A DNA stretch of 64,000 nucleotides from Chaetoceros tenuissimus (GCA_021927905.1 BLLK01000054.1:1-64000), one strand, 5' to 3'. Shown: positions 1 through 10,938, numbered from the stretch's first letter. Notes: generated by a model not told the origin, from the letters alone. Program-made: numbers and translations.

Positions 1-128
1 ATACATCATTATAATGGTGATACCAATTTAATTCAGCAATTCTGGGACATATACTTTATTCTTGTACATTACAAGCTCAACTCCATTGAGTTTATCCAGT
101 TTATATTCAGAGTCCTTTTCATTAGACA

Positions 129-3100
129 GCTTTCCTAAATGAAACTCCCTTGTCCATACAGAAATTCCGGTCATACTCCCTCTTTAACAACCAACCATTT
201 CCCACATGGAATGCATCTCCAAATGACTCCCTTCGCCACTTCCAGTCATCCCATCGCCTATCAATCGGCACCGTCAATTCCAACACATGCCCTATACAAA
301 GAATCTTTCGCAGATATTCGTCACCTCTCCTATTTTCTTCTGATTCCACTTATAACCACCAATACCATCATACCGTTGCTGCTAGCATCCTCATGCACCT
401 TGATACAAGTCTCACCGAGCATCCTCTAAGCATTCCACCCAAACCTGTCTTACTTCGAAATCATATCCTTGCCAAGACCTATGGAACGGCTCATACTGAC
501 AACAACATGGGAGAATCCCAGGCGCTTACCATGTCTCTTAATACAAGTCCTCTTCAGGCACCAGTTATCTTCCTTCTAGACTCAAAAGTTGTCCTGCTAC
601 AGGTCTTCCTATACTTTCACCCGCAGTCGCAGACCATAAGACATCATCTCCTTAAGCATATGCACACTACATCCATACATCATTACTCGGAACTTAGCCA
701 AGCCCTGCAGCAGCACTGGCCCGATCCTACCAGTCGACCAGCACAGGCAACATACTCCGATCAAATTCCTATCTCAGTCCAGACTCAATTCGAGGACCTC
801 CTCACAACGCTTGCTCAGCAAATAGGAAATAACACCATAGCAACCCTCAATCAGGACTCAGCAACAACCCCTGAGGAGACACAAGACTCGACATACACTA
901 ATTCTACAATAGGCCTGCGCATAGGACATCATCTTTTCCTTCACATACATTCGCACCAGCTCACCAACTTTGGTAGGATCCGTACCAAAACTATCGACGG
1001 AGTTCAAGTTAAAATTACACCACGCCCTAATCTGGCCCTAGCATTGGCTAACACTTGGGCAGATAGAGCAGCATCAAGGATGGCCCAGACGCTACTTGAG
1101 GCACTTCCACACTTCCTTCTCGCAGACATCTCTCATCCGCCGATGCAAACTCTTCAATACATCTTTCAGCACAGGGCGTGACTGGTCAACACTGACATCA
1201 CACAATATATACTAAATCAATTCACGAGTCACAACTACAAGCTTGCCATCGAGAATCCGGCGCAATGGTTCCTTCGCTTCTGTCCATACTTCTCTGATCC
1301 CCTTAATACATTTCAAAACTCCAAAACTCTCAGAAACATAGCGCAAGAGAAGGCACATTCCCACCAGCGAATGATCCACATTTTTGACGACTACAGAAAA
1401 TGCTTCCAGCTCTCCTGTCATCCAAATGAAACCATGCCAAAAACAAAAATCACTACCACAATGCTATCTTGTCCCTTCTGCCCAGATTCCACAATTCCAG
1501 CTTCCACAGCTCACTTCCACCTTGCATGTACACATGGCACAATCTCGAATAAACGTCGAACTCTCCTGGGACCAATCAATGACATCCTTCGTAATCTCGA
1601 CAGCCTCACTAGATACATGATAAATACCATCCAACCTAACCCACAACCCAATAGATTTATCCCAAGATTCTCTCTCTTCCTTCGCGCAGCCATTCAGAAT
1701 GCAACGCTCATTACACCACTGACAGAAAAGGAACAACAGGAATACATTAACACTACCATCTACCCACCATTTGCAGAGCTCGGATATCCTAGTAAGCCGC
1801 ATTGGATTGGAAACCCCACTGTCCATCCACCTCTTGCGCCTACAGATGCTCATTACACGCATCTTATGGGTCCATCCAGTACAAACCCAACTTATCCAGA
1901 TGAACACACTGCCGTCATTGCCTTACTCGGACTACTCCCAAGGAATACCCATCTTGCAATAGAAGAATACATCCATATGATAACCACTAAATACACTCAA
2001 GCCATCTGCATTCATCAGACAGCACAGGAAAGACTGGATGCGAAGCCTCTCACAATTGCGGAAGTATATGTGCATCTACAATCAACAGAGGGCGCCTCTG
2101 CCGAACAAGATACACTATACCATCTCATACAGCCTTCCGATGCAAGCACACTATCAGCATATTGCATCAAAATGTACCATCGACTACTCCAGCAGCTTCA
2201 AACTAAAACAGAAAAACTCCAAAGCAAAATACAGAGTGTACTCAATGAGTACAAGGACAACCAGATTCAAACATATAAAAAAGCCCAACCTTCAAAAGAA
2301 GAAGAGCCTCCTTCGAAAAAGCCAACACCAGTCCCGAGCAAGAAAAGACCAAAGGCTCCATGCCAGGGAACATGGTGCACGCTCAGACAGTTTGCGGCCA
2401 TGCCATATACAATGACAGGTACAGCATCTAACTGCAGCCAATGTACGCTCATGCAAGAAGCGGTTCAGCTCTCCACTAAAATTATTGCACAACTCATCCC
2501 GAGACCATCGGCCATGGCGCTCATTTCCCAGTATACACCACTAGCACCACACCAAATGCAACTCCATACTCTAGCCAATAATACGGCGGCAAGCCCAGTA
2601 CCACTGGATGAAATCAGAGATATCATCTGCAATTCCATTCCTACCACCATCATTAACCAAATATCACCAAGGCTGAACTTCCTTCACCCGGACGATGCGC
2701 ACTATAGTGACCCAGATCACTCCCTCCAGGACTTAGTTCTCCAACATGTGGCATATGCGACCCTAATATCTACTTCCCCAGCTCTCACACATGAATTTCC
2801 ATCTCTCCGTAATCCATATCACATCCATCGGCTACTTACAAGAGCAACAACATTCTGCAAGTGCACAGAATCGGCTCCAGTTGTCCACAATAATGCCAAT
2901 ATATGCCGACAATGCTCGTCCCTCATCAAAAACAATCATCGTCCGACAGATGTCTCCCAAGCGACATACACCACCTGTATTTCCTGTGATCAAGTCATCC
3001 ACGATATTAAATATCCAAATATGCCCTGTGAATCATGCTTCCTTACAGCAATCATCATCCAAAATAATCCAGCACAAACATGGTATACACTCACGTATCG

Positions 3101-4123
3101 GACACCACCCAACATGAGTACAGTTGTACATACTACTCCATACAGCTACATTAGTCACCTCCTTCCGTCCACGGTGCACCATCAAGCTATTCCTCCAGAA
3201 GAAATATTCCAACCAAGACAGGAGCCTCTTCTACGAGAGCAATACCCTTTCACTGAAGATCCTGACTTTCACTTTCAGGAACTCCTGGAAGATGTACCAT
3301 TCACTGAGCTCAAGCCATTCCCACCGCGACCGCAACCAATGGAATTCCCTGATCAATATGCGGAAGCTACATCACATAATATAGTTACCAAAGTCCATCA
3401 AACATTCCATCCCAACAAATTTCCATCTCTAAGGCCACTGTACCTCACATACAGTCACCCGACCTTCCCATATTTCGACGGTATCCAAGAACCTAAGTTT
3501 GGACACTATCCAGAGGCATATATTGACACAAATCTTCCAAATCTTGCAAAAGCACTTCCATATATCCAAATTCGGCAAGTCCCTATAACACAAGCTCATC
3601 CGCTTCCGACAAAACAACTCCAACTAACAACCGACTATCAAACCATCATAACATGGAGCTTTACGGATCACCCTAAAAGGAACCCCAACCAAAGACTTGG
3701 CCCTATACCAGAATCATTCATCTCCATCCACCGTTCCAATATCGCATGTACTTTCATGCCGGATCACAGATTGAGGAACTGCCCAAATACCACTTTCCAC
3801 AACATACCATCCCTGTACACTATATCCGCCTGCGCCCGAAGGAGACACCAACACAGCATGTTCTAGCAGCAATCTACCTCACAGCAACAATTCCGCCACA
3901 ATGCCTCAGCTACAACACAATACAAGACTTCGGTATTCTAAATCCAAACAGAATGACCAAAATATTCAGAGAAATGACATATCTTCACGCAATCCTCCAT
4001 GACGACTCCTACCTAGACTCAATGCAACACATCACCTCACCCTGGACACTCACCTATAATAAACCAAAACTGTACAACTCCATCACAAGAAAATATCAAT
4101 ACATTGGTGAAGGAATAGAGTAG
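129..4123 (+). pseudogene. retrotransposon polyprotein: RT tail, RNase H, zinc finger, Cys-rich C-terminus
   Basis: One frame runs from about 129 to 3866 and is broken only by TGA at 1179-1181. A frameshift near 3720-3750 moves coding to the frame that ends at 4123. RNase H is suggested by a Glu in GESQAL (about 513), an Asp in LLDSKVVL (about 579) and an Asp in NTWADRAA (about 1062), which match the spacing and context of the family's E, D and D. Next comes a finger of pattern C-x2-C-x12-H-x4-H (about 1470-1537). A long region follows with PCQGTWC and several C-x2-C pairs around 2340-3070. Copy 2 aligns throughout, so the arrangement is real. I recognise no endonuclease; the Cys-rich part could contain one or bind nucleic acid. 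As it stands it cannot make the whole protein. Confidence 0.75.
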
Positions 4124-4333
4124 GTACATCATAAAAACCCTAGTGGCTTTCTGCGAAAGTCACTAGGACACACCGAGTTACAGGGAGGAGAAATCCGTCT
4201 GTAACTAGGGTCACAGTATAAATAATGTGATCTCGGTCCCGCAGCGTCCTATGTTAACACCTTTTATCGCTGCCTGAAATATCGGCGTGATAGCGGGAAG
4301 GGTGGTAGTATGTCCAAGGTAAACTAGAAAGAT
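4124..4333 (+). promoter_or_regulatory. structured 3' UTR of retrotransposon copy 1
   Basis: Three stems can be drawn. Hairpin I is 4139-4167 (CCTAGTG..CTTTC pairs with GAAAG..CACTAGG around a TGC loop). Hairpin II is 4176-4206 (AGTTACAG with CTGTAACT). Stem III pairs GCAGCG (4241-4246) with CGCTGC (4268-4273). Copy 2 has the same order of stems at 42429-42665 with different bases that still pair. The UTR ends with TAAACTAGAAAGATA (4320-4334), also present in copy 2, just before the repeat tail. By analogy with other non-LTR elements, this may be the site the RT recognises on its own RNA (inference). Confidence 0.65.
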
Positions 4334-4380
4334 AACCTAAACCTAAACCTAAACCTAAACCTAAACCTAAACCTAAACCT
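4334..4380 (+). repeat. (CCTAAA)n telomere-like tail of copy 1
   Basis: About 7.8 uninterrupted copies of CCTAAA (TTTAGG on the other strand). It starts directly after the conserved 3' UTR end and stops where Ty3/gypsy pol sequence begins. It is one base rearranged from the TTAGGG-type repeat present at 21264-21285. It is either a telomere-type tract or an element-specific 3' microsatellite tail. Confidence 0.9.
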
Positions 4381-4480
4381 CATCTAAAAGTTTCTTCAAA
4401 GTAGAATTCCTCTTCTTCAATTCCTTTTGTTGTTCTTCACAGAGTAGCTTCTTCTCCAATGGGAAATTAGCTTGAATACT

Positions 4481-4804
4481 TCATACTTGTCTGTTTGAAA
4501 ATAATTCTTTTACTTTAGTGTTGGTGGATTCAATCTTGTCCTCCTCAACATTGTTGCTTTTCAAGCCACTAAGCGTATCAGCTACAATGTTGTCAACACT
4601 GGATATTATATTAGGTCCAAACTCTTCAAGTAGAAGTCTCCATCGCATTACTCTTTGAGATTCTCTCAAGGTTGCTTCGTAAACTAAGTTTTTATGATCA
4701 CTATAGACATTTATCTCATATCCAAATAAAATATTGCAAAATTGCTGAAAACTTTCAACAATAGAGAGAAGTTCTTTCTGATAGTCTTCGACAGAAGAAG
4801 GCAA
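4481..4804 (-). pseudogene. Ty3/gypsy RNase H fragment
   Basis: A 107-residue open stretch contains YSDHKNLVY and VMRWRLLLEEF, the usual Ty3/gypsy RNase H context in which the Asp of SDH is catalytic and the following segment leads to the end of the domain. It lies just downstream, in minus-strand order, of the RT and is separated from it by frame breaks. The frame continues past its stop as a charged linker (QANFPLEKKLL), which normally precedes the integrase. The integrase itself is absent. Confidence 0.7.
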
Positions 4805-4923
4805 TAGGCTTTCCTTCTTGACTGACTACAGCACCAAGCTGCTTATCAGATGTATCTGTATGTATGTCAAAGGGCTTACTCCAATCAGGGTAAGTGAGAA
4901 AGATTTCTTCTGTCACCATTTGT

Positions 4924-5640
4924 TTAAGTTTCATCCATTTCTTCTGTCCAAGTTATTTTCATTTTACCTTTCTTGCCAGCTGCAGCATCGATGAGTGGCA
5001 ATAGGATATGAGATCTTCTTTTCCACATATCTCTATAAAATTGTATCATGCCAATAAGAGATTTCATCTCTTTTGCAGTTCTTGGTTTATGAAGATCAAT
5101 GATCCCATGTACTTTCTTTGGATCAGGTCTTAAAATCCTTCTTTTGATATGATATAGCCTAGGTATGGAATTTCTTGAACACCAAAGCTGCATTTTGGAG
5201 CATTGACTTTCAGTCCAGCTGCTTGAAATCTTTGGAAGATCTCTTCCAATTGTTGTAAATGCTCATCAAAACTGCCAGTTCCAATGCATAGAATATCATC
5301 TATGTAAGTACGAACACCTTTAATGTCACCAATCAAGTCATAAATCTTTGACTGAAATACATCACCTGAGACAACCATTCCCATAGGTAAGCAAGTATAT
5401 CTGAATTTACCCAATTCAGTTACAATAGTAGTAATATCTTTACTACATTCCGCAAGTGGGATTGTATAATATCCCATATTGAGATCCAATGCTGAGGCAA
5501 ACGTGAATCCTTCCAGTTGTTGTAATGTATCTGCAATTCTTGGGATTGGAAAAGGCTTCCAAACTACCTGTCCCTTAACCTTCTGAAAATCTGTCACGAA
5601 TCTAATTGTTCCCTTTTTCTTTGGAATAATAAATACAGGA
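4924..5640 (-). pseudogene. Ty3/gypsy reverse transcriptase fragment
   Basis: RT core motifs are clear on the minus strand: ALDLNMGYYTIPL (palm, first catalytic Asp), FRYTCLPMGMVVSGDVFQS (template-grip region) and TYIDDILCIG, with the YIDD catalytic pair intact. KCSFGVQEIPYLGYI closes the palm. The rest, with the thumb and connection (LHKPRTAKEMKSLIGMIQFY), is in another frame from 5193 to 4924. A stop and a frame change upstream near 5597-5650 separate it from the protease part. This is Ty3/gypsy rather than copia because of the LPMG...DVFQ and YIDD context. Confidence 0.8.
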
Positions 5641-5706
5641 GTCCCCTATTCTGATTCATGTACTACTTCCAGTACACCTATTTCAACCAATCTTATCAGT
5701 TCCTTT

Positions 5707-6267
5707 TTAAAAAGTTTCTTTGTTTATTTTTGGCACAGGATACCATCTGGAATTTACTAGCTTAGCTCCGTCTTTGAGTTTTATTTTGACTGGATCGGTT
5801 TTCCACCTACCTAACGTTCCATCGAACAATGATTCAAATTTCTTTAGTTTTTTCAGAAGCTTCTGCCTCTGTTCTCTGTTCAAAGATGTAGCATTCTCTA
5901 CAACTTCTTCTAAGTTTGCTTTTTTGTAATTCGCATCTAGATTTTTTGTTACTTGTTCTGTTTCTTTTTTAGTAGCCTTCGGCTCAGCTGATTTTAAAAA
6001 TGTAGCTTGTATTTCTGCTCTTGTTGGGTGAGTATCCTTCCAGATATCACTAAAACTTTTCATTTGGACAACCTTGTCCTCCCATTTTATTGTCTTGTCA
6101 CTAAATCTTATGTCAATATTGAGTTTGGAAAGTATATCGTATCCAACTCCTTCTGGATTTGGGTCGATGTCAAAATCATGTAATATTTTTGTAGCACCAC
6201 CAAATTCATCAAGTGATATGTGAAGAGGAATCTTTGCATTGCATGATAAAGGTCCTGCTCCGGTCAT
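5707..6267 (-). pseudogene. Ty3/gypsy protease-to-RT linker region
   Basis: An open 186-residue stretch sits between the gag and RT parts. Its start (GGATKILHDFDIDPNPEGVGYDILSKLNIDI) resembles the second half of a retroviral-type aspartic protease domain. The DTG active-site half is not visible and would lie in the broken sequence around 6270-6650. The C-terminal half, rich in Lys and Glu and ending in NSRWYPVPKINKETF, is the usual approach to the RT, where polyproteins have a conserved PxP segment. I assign it by position and composition; it is not independently diagnostic. Confidence 0.5.
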
Positions 6268-6733
6268 GTATTCTACATTCTGTTTTTCACCAGTTTCTTT
6301 GATGACTATTTATTGATCCAAATGATCGCATAATACAATCATATTTGTTTTTATTTTTCTCCTTTATCTTTTGGATTATAAACAGTCGCCAACCTGACTG
6401 GTGTAGCATCAGCTGGGGGCTCCAACGGATTTAATTTTGATAAGTTATGTCTTCTCAGACGCTTGGAAATAATTCTATCGAATTTATTTGAAAAGGAAAA
6501 CTTATTCAAAGTTTTCTTTATTTTAAGTTGTTTCCTACTTTTACCAACCTTCTTGGCTCGACGGATCTTGCCCAGTATCTCTAAGGTGAAGTTCTCTTCA
6601 GTTTTATTCTCATCCGTTTGGTGTTATCAATGGTTACCGTCAGAGTCGCTATAATAGCTTTTCATTTTCATGATGGTTTTCTTCATCACCTAAATTAGGG
6701 AGTTCATCTCTTTCTTCATCTCCTGATGTTCTT

Positions 6734-7889
6734 TCATCTCTTTTTCCATGTCATTGCACTCATTGAACTTCTTGTCCTTGATGGTGCAGTCATCAGTGTT
6801 AAGGTTTTAATAGTATCTTTTACTGACATCCTTGCACCATTTGCAAAACTTTTTCTTGCGATTGTTGCTGTTGTTGCAATAATTGCGTCTTCCACGCTGG
6901 TTGCTGTTATCTTGAGAGTTCTCTCTCTTTCTTTTCTTCTCTTGTTTGTGCTCTTTCTGAGCTTTCTTGATCTTCTTTTCTGCTTGGTCCTTTCCTTCAA
7001 AGTTGACCATTGCTTGAATGCAGGTGGCATTGTCCATATGACGCCAGTCCTAGGCATGATTGTTTCCAATGTCCTTTTGGTTTCCCCTCTTGTAACCCAT
7101 AGAAGATTGTTTGTCTGATAGCATCGTTGTCGACGGGTCTATCATGCTTCTTCCAGTCTGCATCAGTGAAGTCTACAGCTCCCTTTTTGCTTAGAGGTTG
7201 AATCATCTTTAGCCTTTCAGCGAAAAGCTTCATTTCATGGTCAAGTACTTTGACGTTCATGTCATACGGCTTCACAATCTGGTACATGAAATAGCGAAAG
7301 TGCTTCTCAAACGCTTGACCATGGTGATGCCAGAGCTGTTGCCCACTATCCACATAATGGCATGCTCGTAATCTTGGAGTGCTCTCTTCTCAGCTTCTTC
7401 AATCTTTTTTGTGTTCTGGCTGTGTTGAGCCTTGAGGTATCTCAACCCTTGCACATTAGAGGTAATCCAGTTCTCAAACGTTTCTTCATTCTTCAAGGCT
7501 TTTTGAGACAGGTCATTGTCTAGCTCGGGGTCCAAGTCCTTCAGGAAGATCATTCTAGCTGCCTCCATCGCATCCACAAAAGAGTTAATCGCCAAGGAAT
7601 GCAGGAACCTTTGAATTGAGTTGAGTCTGTTGCTGAGAGACTTGTTATCAGTCCAACCTCTCATGTTGGAGGCAAACTGCACTCCAGTACTATTGAGGCT
7701 ATCCACTCTTGGGACCTCTACTTTGAGACTGTTCTCGCCTCCTGACTTCTTTTTGGGGTCCTTCTTGACCTCTACTTCCACTGTAGGAATCTCGTCCTCA
7801 ATTTCAATTTTGAGGGGAATCAATCTCATTTGGAGATCAATCCCAGCCTCTCTTTCGCCTGTGTGCTTAGCAGCTTTTGCTAGTTTCAT
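6734..7889 (-). pseudogene. Ty3/gypsy gag-like region
   Basis: The minus strand from 7889 encodes about 205 residues (MKLAKAAKHTGEREAG...) including an alpha-helical stretch with KALKNEETFENWITSNVQG and HAIMWIVGNS. After a frame change it continues (HGQAFEKHFRYFMYQIV, DNDAIRQTIFYG). The end near 6807-6860 is basic and Asn-rich with FCKWCKDV, a probable remnant of a zinc knuckle. It lies just upstream of pro-pol in the right orientation, so gag is the natural reading, but sequence similarity to known gag is not obvious by eye. Confidence 0.5.
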
Positions 7890-8114
7890 TGTAGTTGTAT
7901 TTTTAGTTGTAGTTGGTTTGGATGACTTTCCACTGGAATGTTTTATAACACTGCCTTTGATATCTAGTGGTATGTAAATTGTGATTAGTTTAGCTATTTA
8001 AAAAGAGTCCATTGGCTTCTTGACATGAAGCACAGCGCTTCTCAAAAAGATATACTTCAACAAGACTCTATTGCTGAAGGGGCTATAGTAGCATTGGGAT
8101 TGTGGCATGAAAGG

Positions 8115-8372
8115 TCATTTAGCCGATATACAAATATTCATATCAGACCATCTATGGCAATGTCTAAAATTGCCAAGGTATTCGATTTCATCTTGACAGA
8201 AGAAGCATACATTTGAGTCAAGGATTCTCAAGTAGGATAAACTTTTTTCTAGCTCCTCCAGATGCTTCTCATATGAACTTACAATCTCAAGGCCAGAGCT
8301 GGTATCAGTGATACAAATGTGGTAGTTCATAGGATTGCATTGTATTGCTTGAACAACACAGTTTGTTTGCAT
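8115..8372 (-). pseudogene. small Ty3/gypsy RT scrap
   Basis: An 85-residue open stretch contains SSYEKHLEELEKSLSYLR and CFFCQDEIEYLG. This is the classic segment after the catalytic loop of a Ty3/gypsy RT (HL..L..VL..L, then KCxF....EYLG). The catalytic YxDD itself would precede it and is not seen. It is a separate insertion or leftover from gypsy-1, since it lies on the gag side of that element. Bases 7990-8115 and 8373-8635 show no gene. Confidence 0.6.
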
Positions 8373-8635
8373 GTGCCAAAATTTACGTTGTTTTAACTAC
8401 TTAATTTCACCCAAACTTGAGGTTTTTACAATGACATTCCTATTGTCATCGGGTTTAATAGGAACTTTGTCATTGAATCCTTGAACCTCTTTCCCATGTC
8501 CAACTGAATTGTAGTTGTAGCTGTTGTTATAATGATAAGAGTGGTGTGTCATTCTGGTCTTATCAACTGGAACACTAAGCTTTGGACTTGATTTATGTAT
8601 ATAGGATAGTATCTACATGTGATTTGTCCTTTAAT

Positions 8636-9486
8636 TTAACTGTTACCATTGGTTGGTTCAATGGCTGCAATGTTTGTGAAGTCATGTGTTGTTGCCATTT
8701 TTTCTGCCAAGCCTTTGGATAGATGGCCAATTTGATTGTGAATGTACATGGTAAATGTGAGCCCGCTCCAATGGCCCATTTTCATGATCATGATGTCATC
8801 TATGCCTGCTAATTTTAGTGTCATTGCTCCGTCTGCTCGTAGAGAGTGCACTCCCACTAGGTCTGGATCAATGCCAGCTTTGTCCAGTCCCAAGATTTTG
8901 ATGCATGTGCGTATCTCGGTAATCATGTCTTTTGGTGTGACTGTTTGCCATTGCTTGGAGGCATCATCCCAGTAATATGAAAGAAGTTGTGACTTGTTGC
9001 CTCTATTGCTCAATAAATGGTGTACCTTTTCATTCAATTCTGCCACTGCATTTACGTTTGCTTTATCAGCTTTGCTGTGATGAATTGTTTGTCCCATCTT
9101 TCCATTTTTCTGGTTGGTGATCTTGAGAGTGGCTTCCTTTCTTGAAAGGACCTTTTTGTCCTTCCAGAAGCCTACATCAGCCACAGTGAACTGCTTGGTA
9201 TGTGTTGCAGCCTTCATTTTTCCTTGTTTTGTTGTGATATCTCGGCGCAGTGTATTCCCCCACACATAGCAAATAAAAGAATGCAACCAAGCACAGTTGA
9301 CCTACTGCCTTTGCCTTTTGGATATTTTGATTCTTTGCCACATTTGTATGCTAATTCAACTACAGATACTGGTACTGCTAATTGTGGTACAGGTGGAGCA
9401 TCCTCTCTTCTCATTCCATCCAACATTTGTTTGAAGGGGAGTGTGTAGTCTTCCCCCTTTTTGAATGGTACTTGTTCTCCAGCCAA
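8636..9486 (-). pseudogene. tyrosine recombinase / phage-integrase-like protein, broken
   Basis: The main open stretch (9286 to 8636, 216 residues) ends with the catalytic block of tyrosine recombinases: HSLRADG (the HxxR box, near residues 146-149), MKMGHWSGLTF (second His/Trp) and MYIHNQI (likely nucleophile Tyr). ITNQKNGKMGQTIHH lies upstream. The preceding part (9486 to 9214) is in a different frame and carries a degenerate FxxLLRVGEYT-like segment, so a frameshift near 9230-9290 breaks the gene. Proteins of this type are numerous in diatom genomes (family knowledge) and are associated with mobile DNA. Coding similarity upstream of 9486 is too weak to define a start. Confidence 0.7.
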
Positions 9487-9691
9487 TCAAAGGGACATTG
9501 AGACTGCTGCAATTTCATCTTGGTCTCTGATAATAGGTAAGTGCAGACAGAGCATGGCACAGAGTTCATGAATCTGCTCTGTAAGTGGAGAACAATCTCA
9601 AGGAGCATTGAACTGTATAGTCCATGGCAGAACTTGGCTGAAAATGTAATTGGTATATTAAAATCCAAGTGGAAGCGGAGAATGGTATTAA

Positions 9692-10514
9692 CAGTGGAGT
9701 CGCGTAAGAATACCTGATTTTTGTGAGTTTTTGCTGCAAAGTGAAAATGCTAATTTCGGCTCCAATCGACGCGCGATAAAGTAGTAATACCTTTCTAAAA
9801 GCTCTTTTTACGCTTGTTTCGAAACTGCAATCCATGAGAGCGCGCAAGCTTTCTGAGTCGAGAAAGTACCCTCTAAAATAGCTCACTTCGTTCATCTCAC
9901 AGTTTGGTTGCAACCATATTTCTCGCCACAAAATGAGTTTACGAACGCGAGAAGTTACAAATAAATTCTTGAAGTTATTGTGTGAATGAATATGTAATTA
10001 GTATAGCCATAGATCAAGAAGAAGTATATCTATCGATTGCCTCTTTGGAGTGATTTTCTTTGATTCTTTCTCGTATGTACGGACTGTACCAACAATGGCA
10101 CAATCTCTGTGAAATCAAGTGAATTTGAAGTCAATTTTGAATCATGAATCGACCATGTCTTCTATACACACAAATAAATCATTTTGAAGTCAACCTACAA
10201 CAAATATAACTACATAAATAATTAGAAAACTATTGAAATGAACATTATGTAACTTCTTGCGTTCGTCAACTCATTTTGTAGCGAGAAATATGGTTGCGAC
10301 TCAACACCCAATATTTAAAAAAGTGACGATCTCGTCTTACGAAAAGCTAAATTTCTCAACTCAGAAAACATGCGCGCTCTCGTCGATTACAGTTTTGAAA
10401 CAAGCGTAAAAAGAGCCTTTAGAAAGGTATTACTTTATTATTGCGCTTCGAACGGAGCCGAAATTTGATTTTTCATTTGCAGCACAAAATCGGTATTCTT
10501 ACGCGACTCCACTA
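9692..10514. mobile_element. DNA element with ~270-bp terminal inverted repeats, TTAA flanks
   Basis: The left arm (9692 to about 9962) and right arm (about 10243 to 10514) are imperfect inverted copies. The outermost bases read CAGTGGAGTCGCGTAAGAAT on the left and the complement on the right, with one terminal mismatch. TTAA flanks both ends (9688-9691 and 10515-10518), as expected for a 4-bp target duplication. The ~280-bp centre has no coding potential. It is a non-autonomous, MITE-like element. TTAA duplication suggests a piggyBac-type transposase, but the CAGTG end is more like Tc1/mariner, so superfamily is open. Confidence 0.75.
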
Positions 10515-10599
10515 TTAAGGAATGTTCCTACTAGCTTGTGGGACTTTGGATTTGTCTGGGAGTCTGAGAACTATTCACATACTGCTAAACCTGGAGTTA

Positions 10600-10735
10600 A
10601 AATTTACAACTGAGTAAAAGGAAGTAAACTGTTTTCTTGCTGAAGAAGTGTTCATTCATAACTGAGTGAAAGGAATTGGTATTGCATCCTTCCTAGAGAA
10701 GTATTAATTTACGACTGAGTAAAAGGAAGCAATGC
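10600..10735 (+). repeat. three ~52-bp direct repeats
   Basis: The phrase ACTGAGTAAAAGGAA (middle copy ACTGAGTGAAAGGAA) recurs at 10609, 10661 and 10714, spaced 52-53 bp, with partial similarity (TTTAC.ACTGAG and a Gly/Lys-type GAAGAAGT segment) between repeats. It lies just beyond the TIR element. No function is evident. Confidence 0.6.
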
Positions 10736-10938
10736 CTAATCAAAGCTTCAACATCTTTTCCCAAGGCACCAAGAATGCTCATGAAGCAGTATTTACCGTC
10801 AGGATGCTATGCAAGCTTCTGACAACTCTTTTAGACGAGTACTTTATCACTAAATTCATTGCTAATGACCTTACCACAGGTGAAAACCTTGAGCGTTGTC
10901 AACAATCTACCACTAATCACTTCTCCTGTTGTAAATGA
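10732..10938 (+). other. short open frame, unrecognised
   Basis: A 68-residue open frame (MPNQSFNIFSQGTKNAHEAV...) follows the 52-bp repeats. I do not recognise it. It has no clear motif and sits amid transposon debris, so it may be a scrap of an element or chance. The bases up to 11049 show nothing else. Confidence 0.15.

Larger units (their letters stand above)
1..4380 (+). mobile_element. CCTAAA-tailed non-LTR retrotransposon, copy 1 (3' part)
   Basis: This is the 3' portion of a non-LTR retrotransposon: the end of the RT, an RNase H, a zinc finger and a Cys-rich region, then a structured 3' UTR and a (CCTAAA)n tail. Coding similarity to copy 2 (42388-49407, minus strand) starts near base 129. 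Bases 1-128 have stops in that frame, so the true 5' junction is near or just before the window edge. The tail joins directly to the pol of a Ty3/gypsy element, so the insertion lies inside, or replaced part of, that element. There are no LTRs. Copy 1 and copy 2 proteins look roughly three-quarters identical in the best-conserved part, so they are separate families of one lineage, not a recent duplication. Confidence 0.8.
4381..7990 (-). mobile_element. decayed Ty3/gypsy retrotransposon (gypsy-1)
   Basis: Read on the minus strand, the order is gag (about 7889 to 6734), protease/linker (6267 to 5707), RT (5640 to 4924), RNase H (4804 to 4481) and a short lysine-rich linker reaching 4381. The integrase is missing because retrotransposon copy 1 begins there. 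Domain order and RT motifs fit Ty3/gypsy. Every part is frameshifted or stopped. I could not identify LTRs. Confidence 0.75.

Noticed and set aside
4241-4300. Hammerhead or HDV-like ribozyme in the retrotransposon 3' UTR
   Set aside because: CTGAAATATC is conserved but the CUGANGA/GAAA core of a hammerhead is missing, and no nested double-pseudoknot could be drawn.
4334-4380. An actual chromosome end at the CCTAAA tract
   Set aside because: Transposon sequence continues on both sides; the tract is only about 47 bp.
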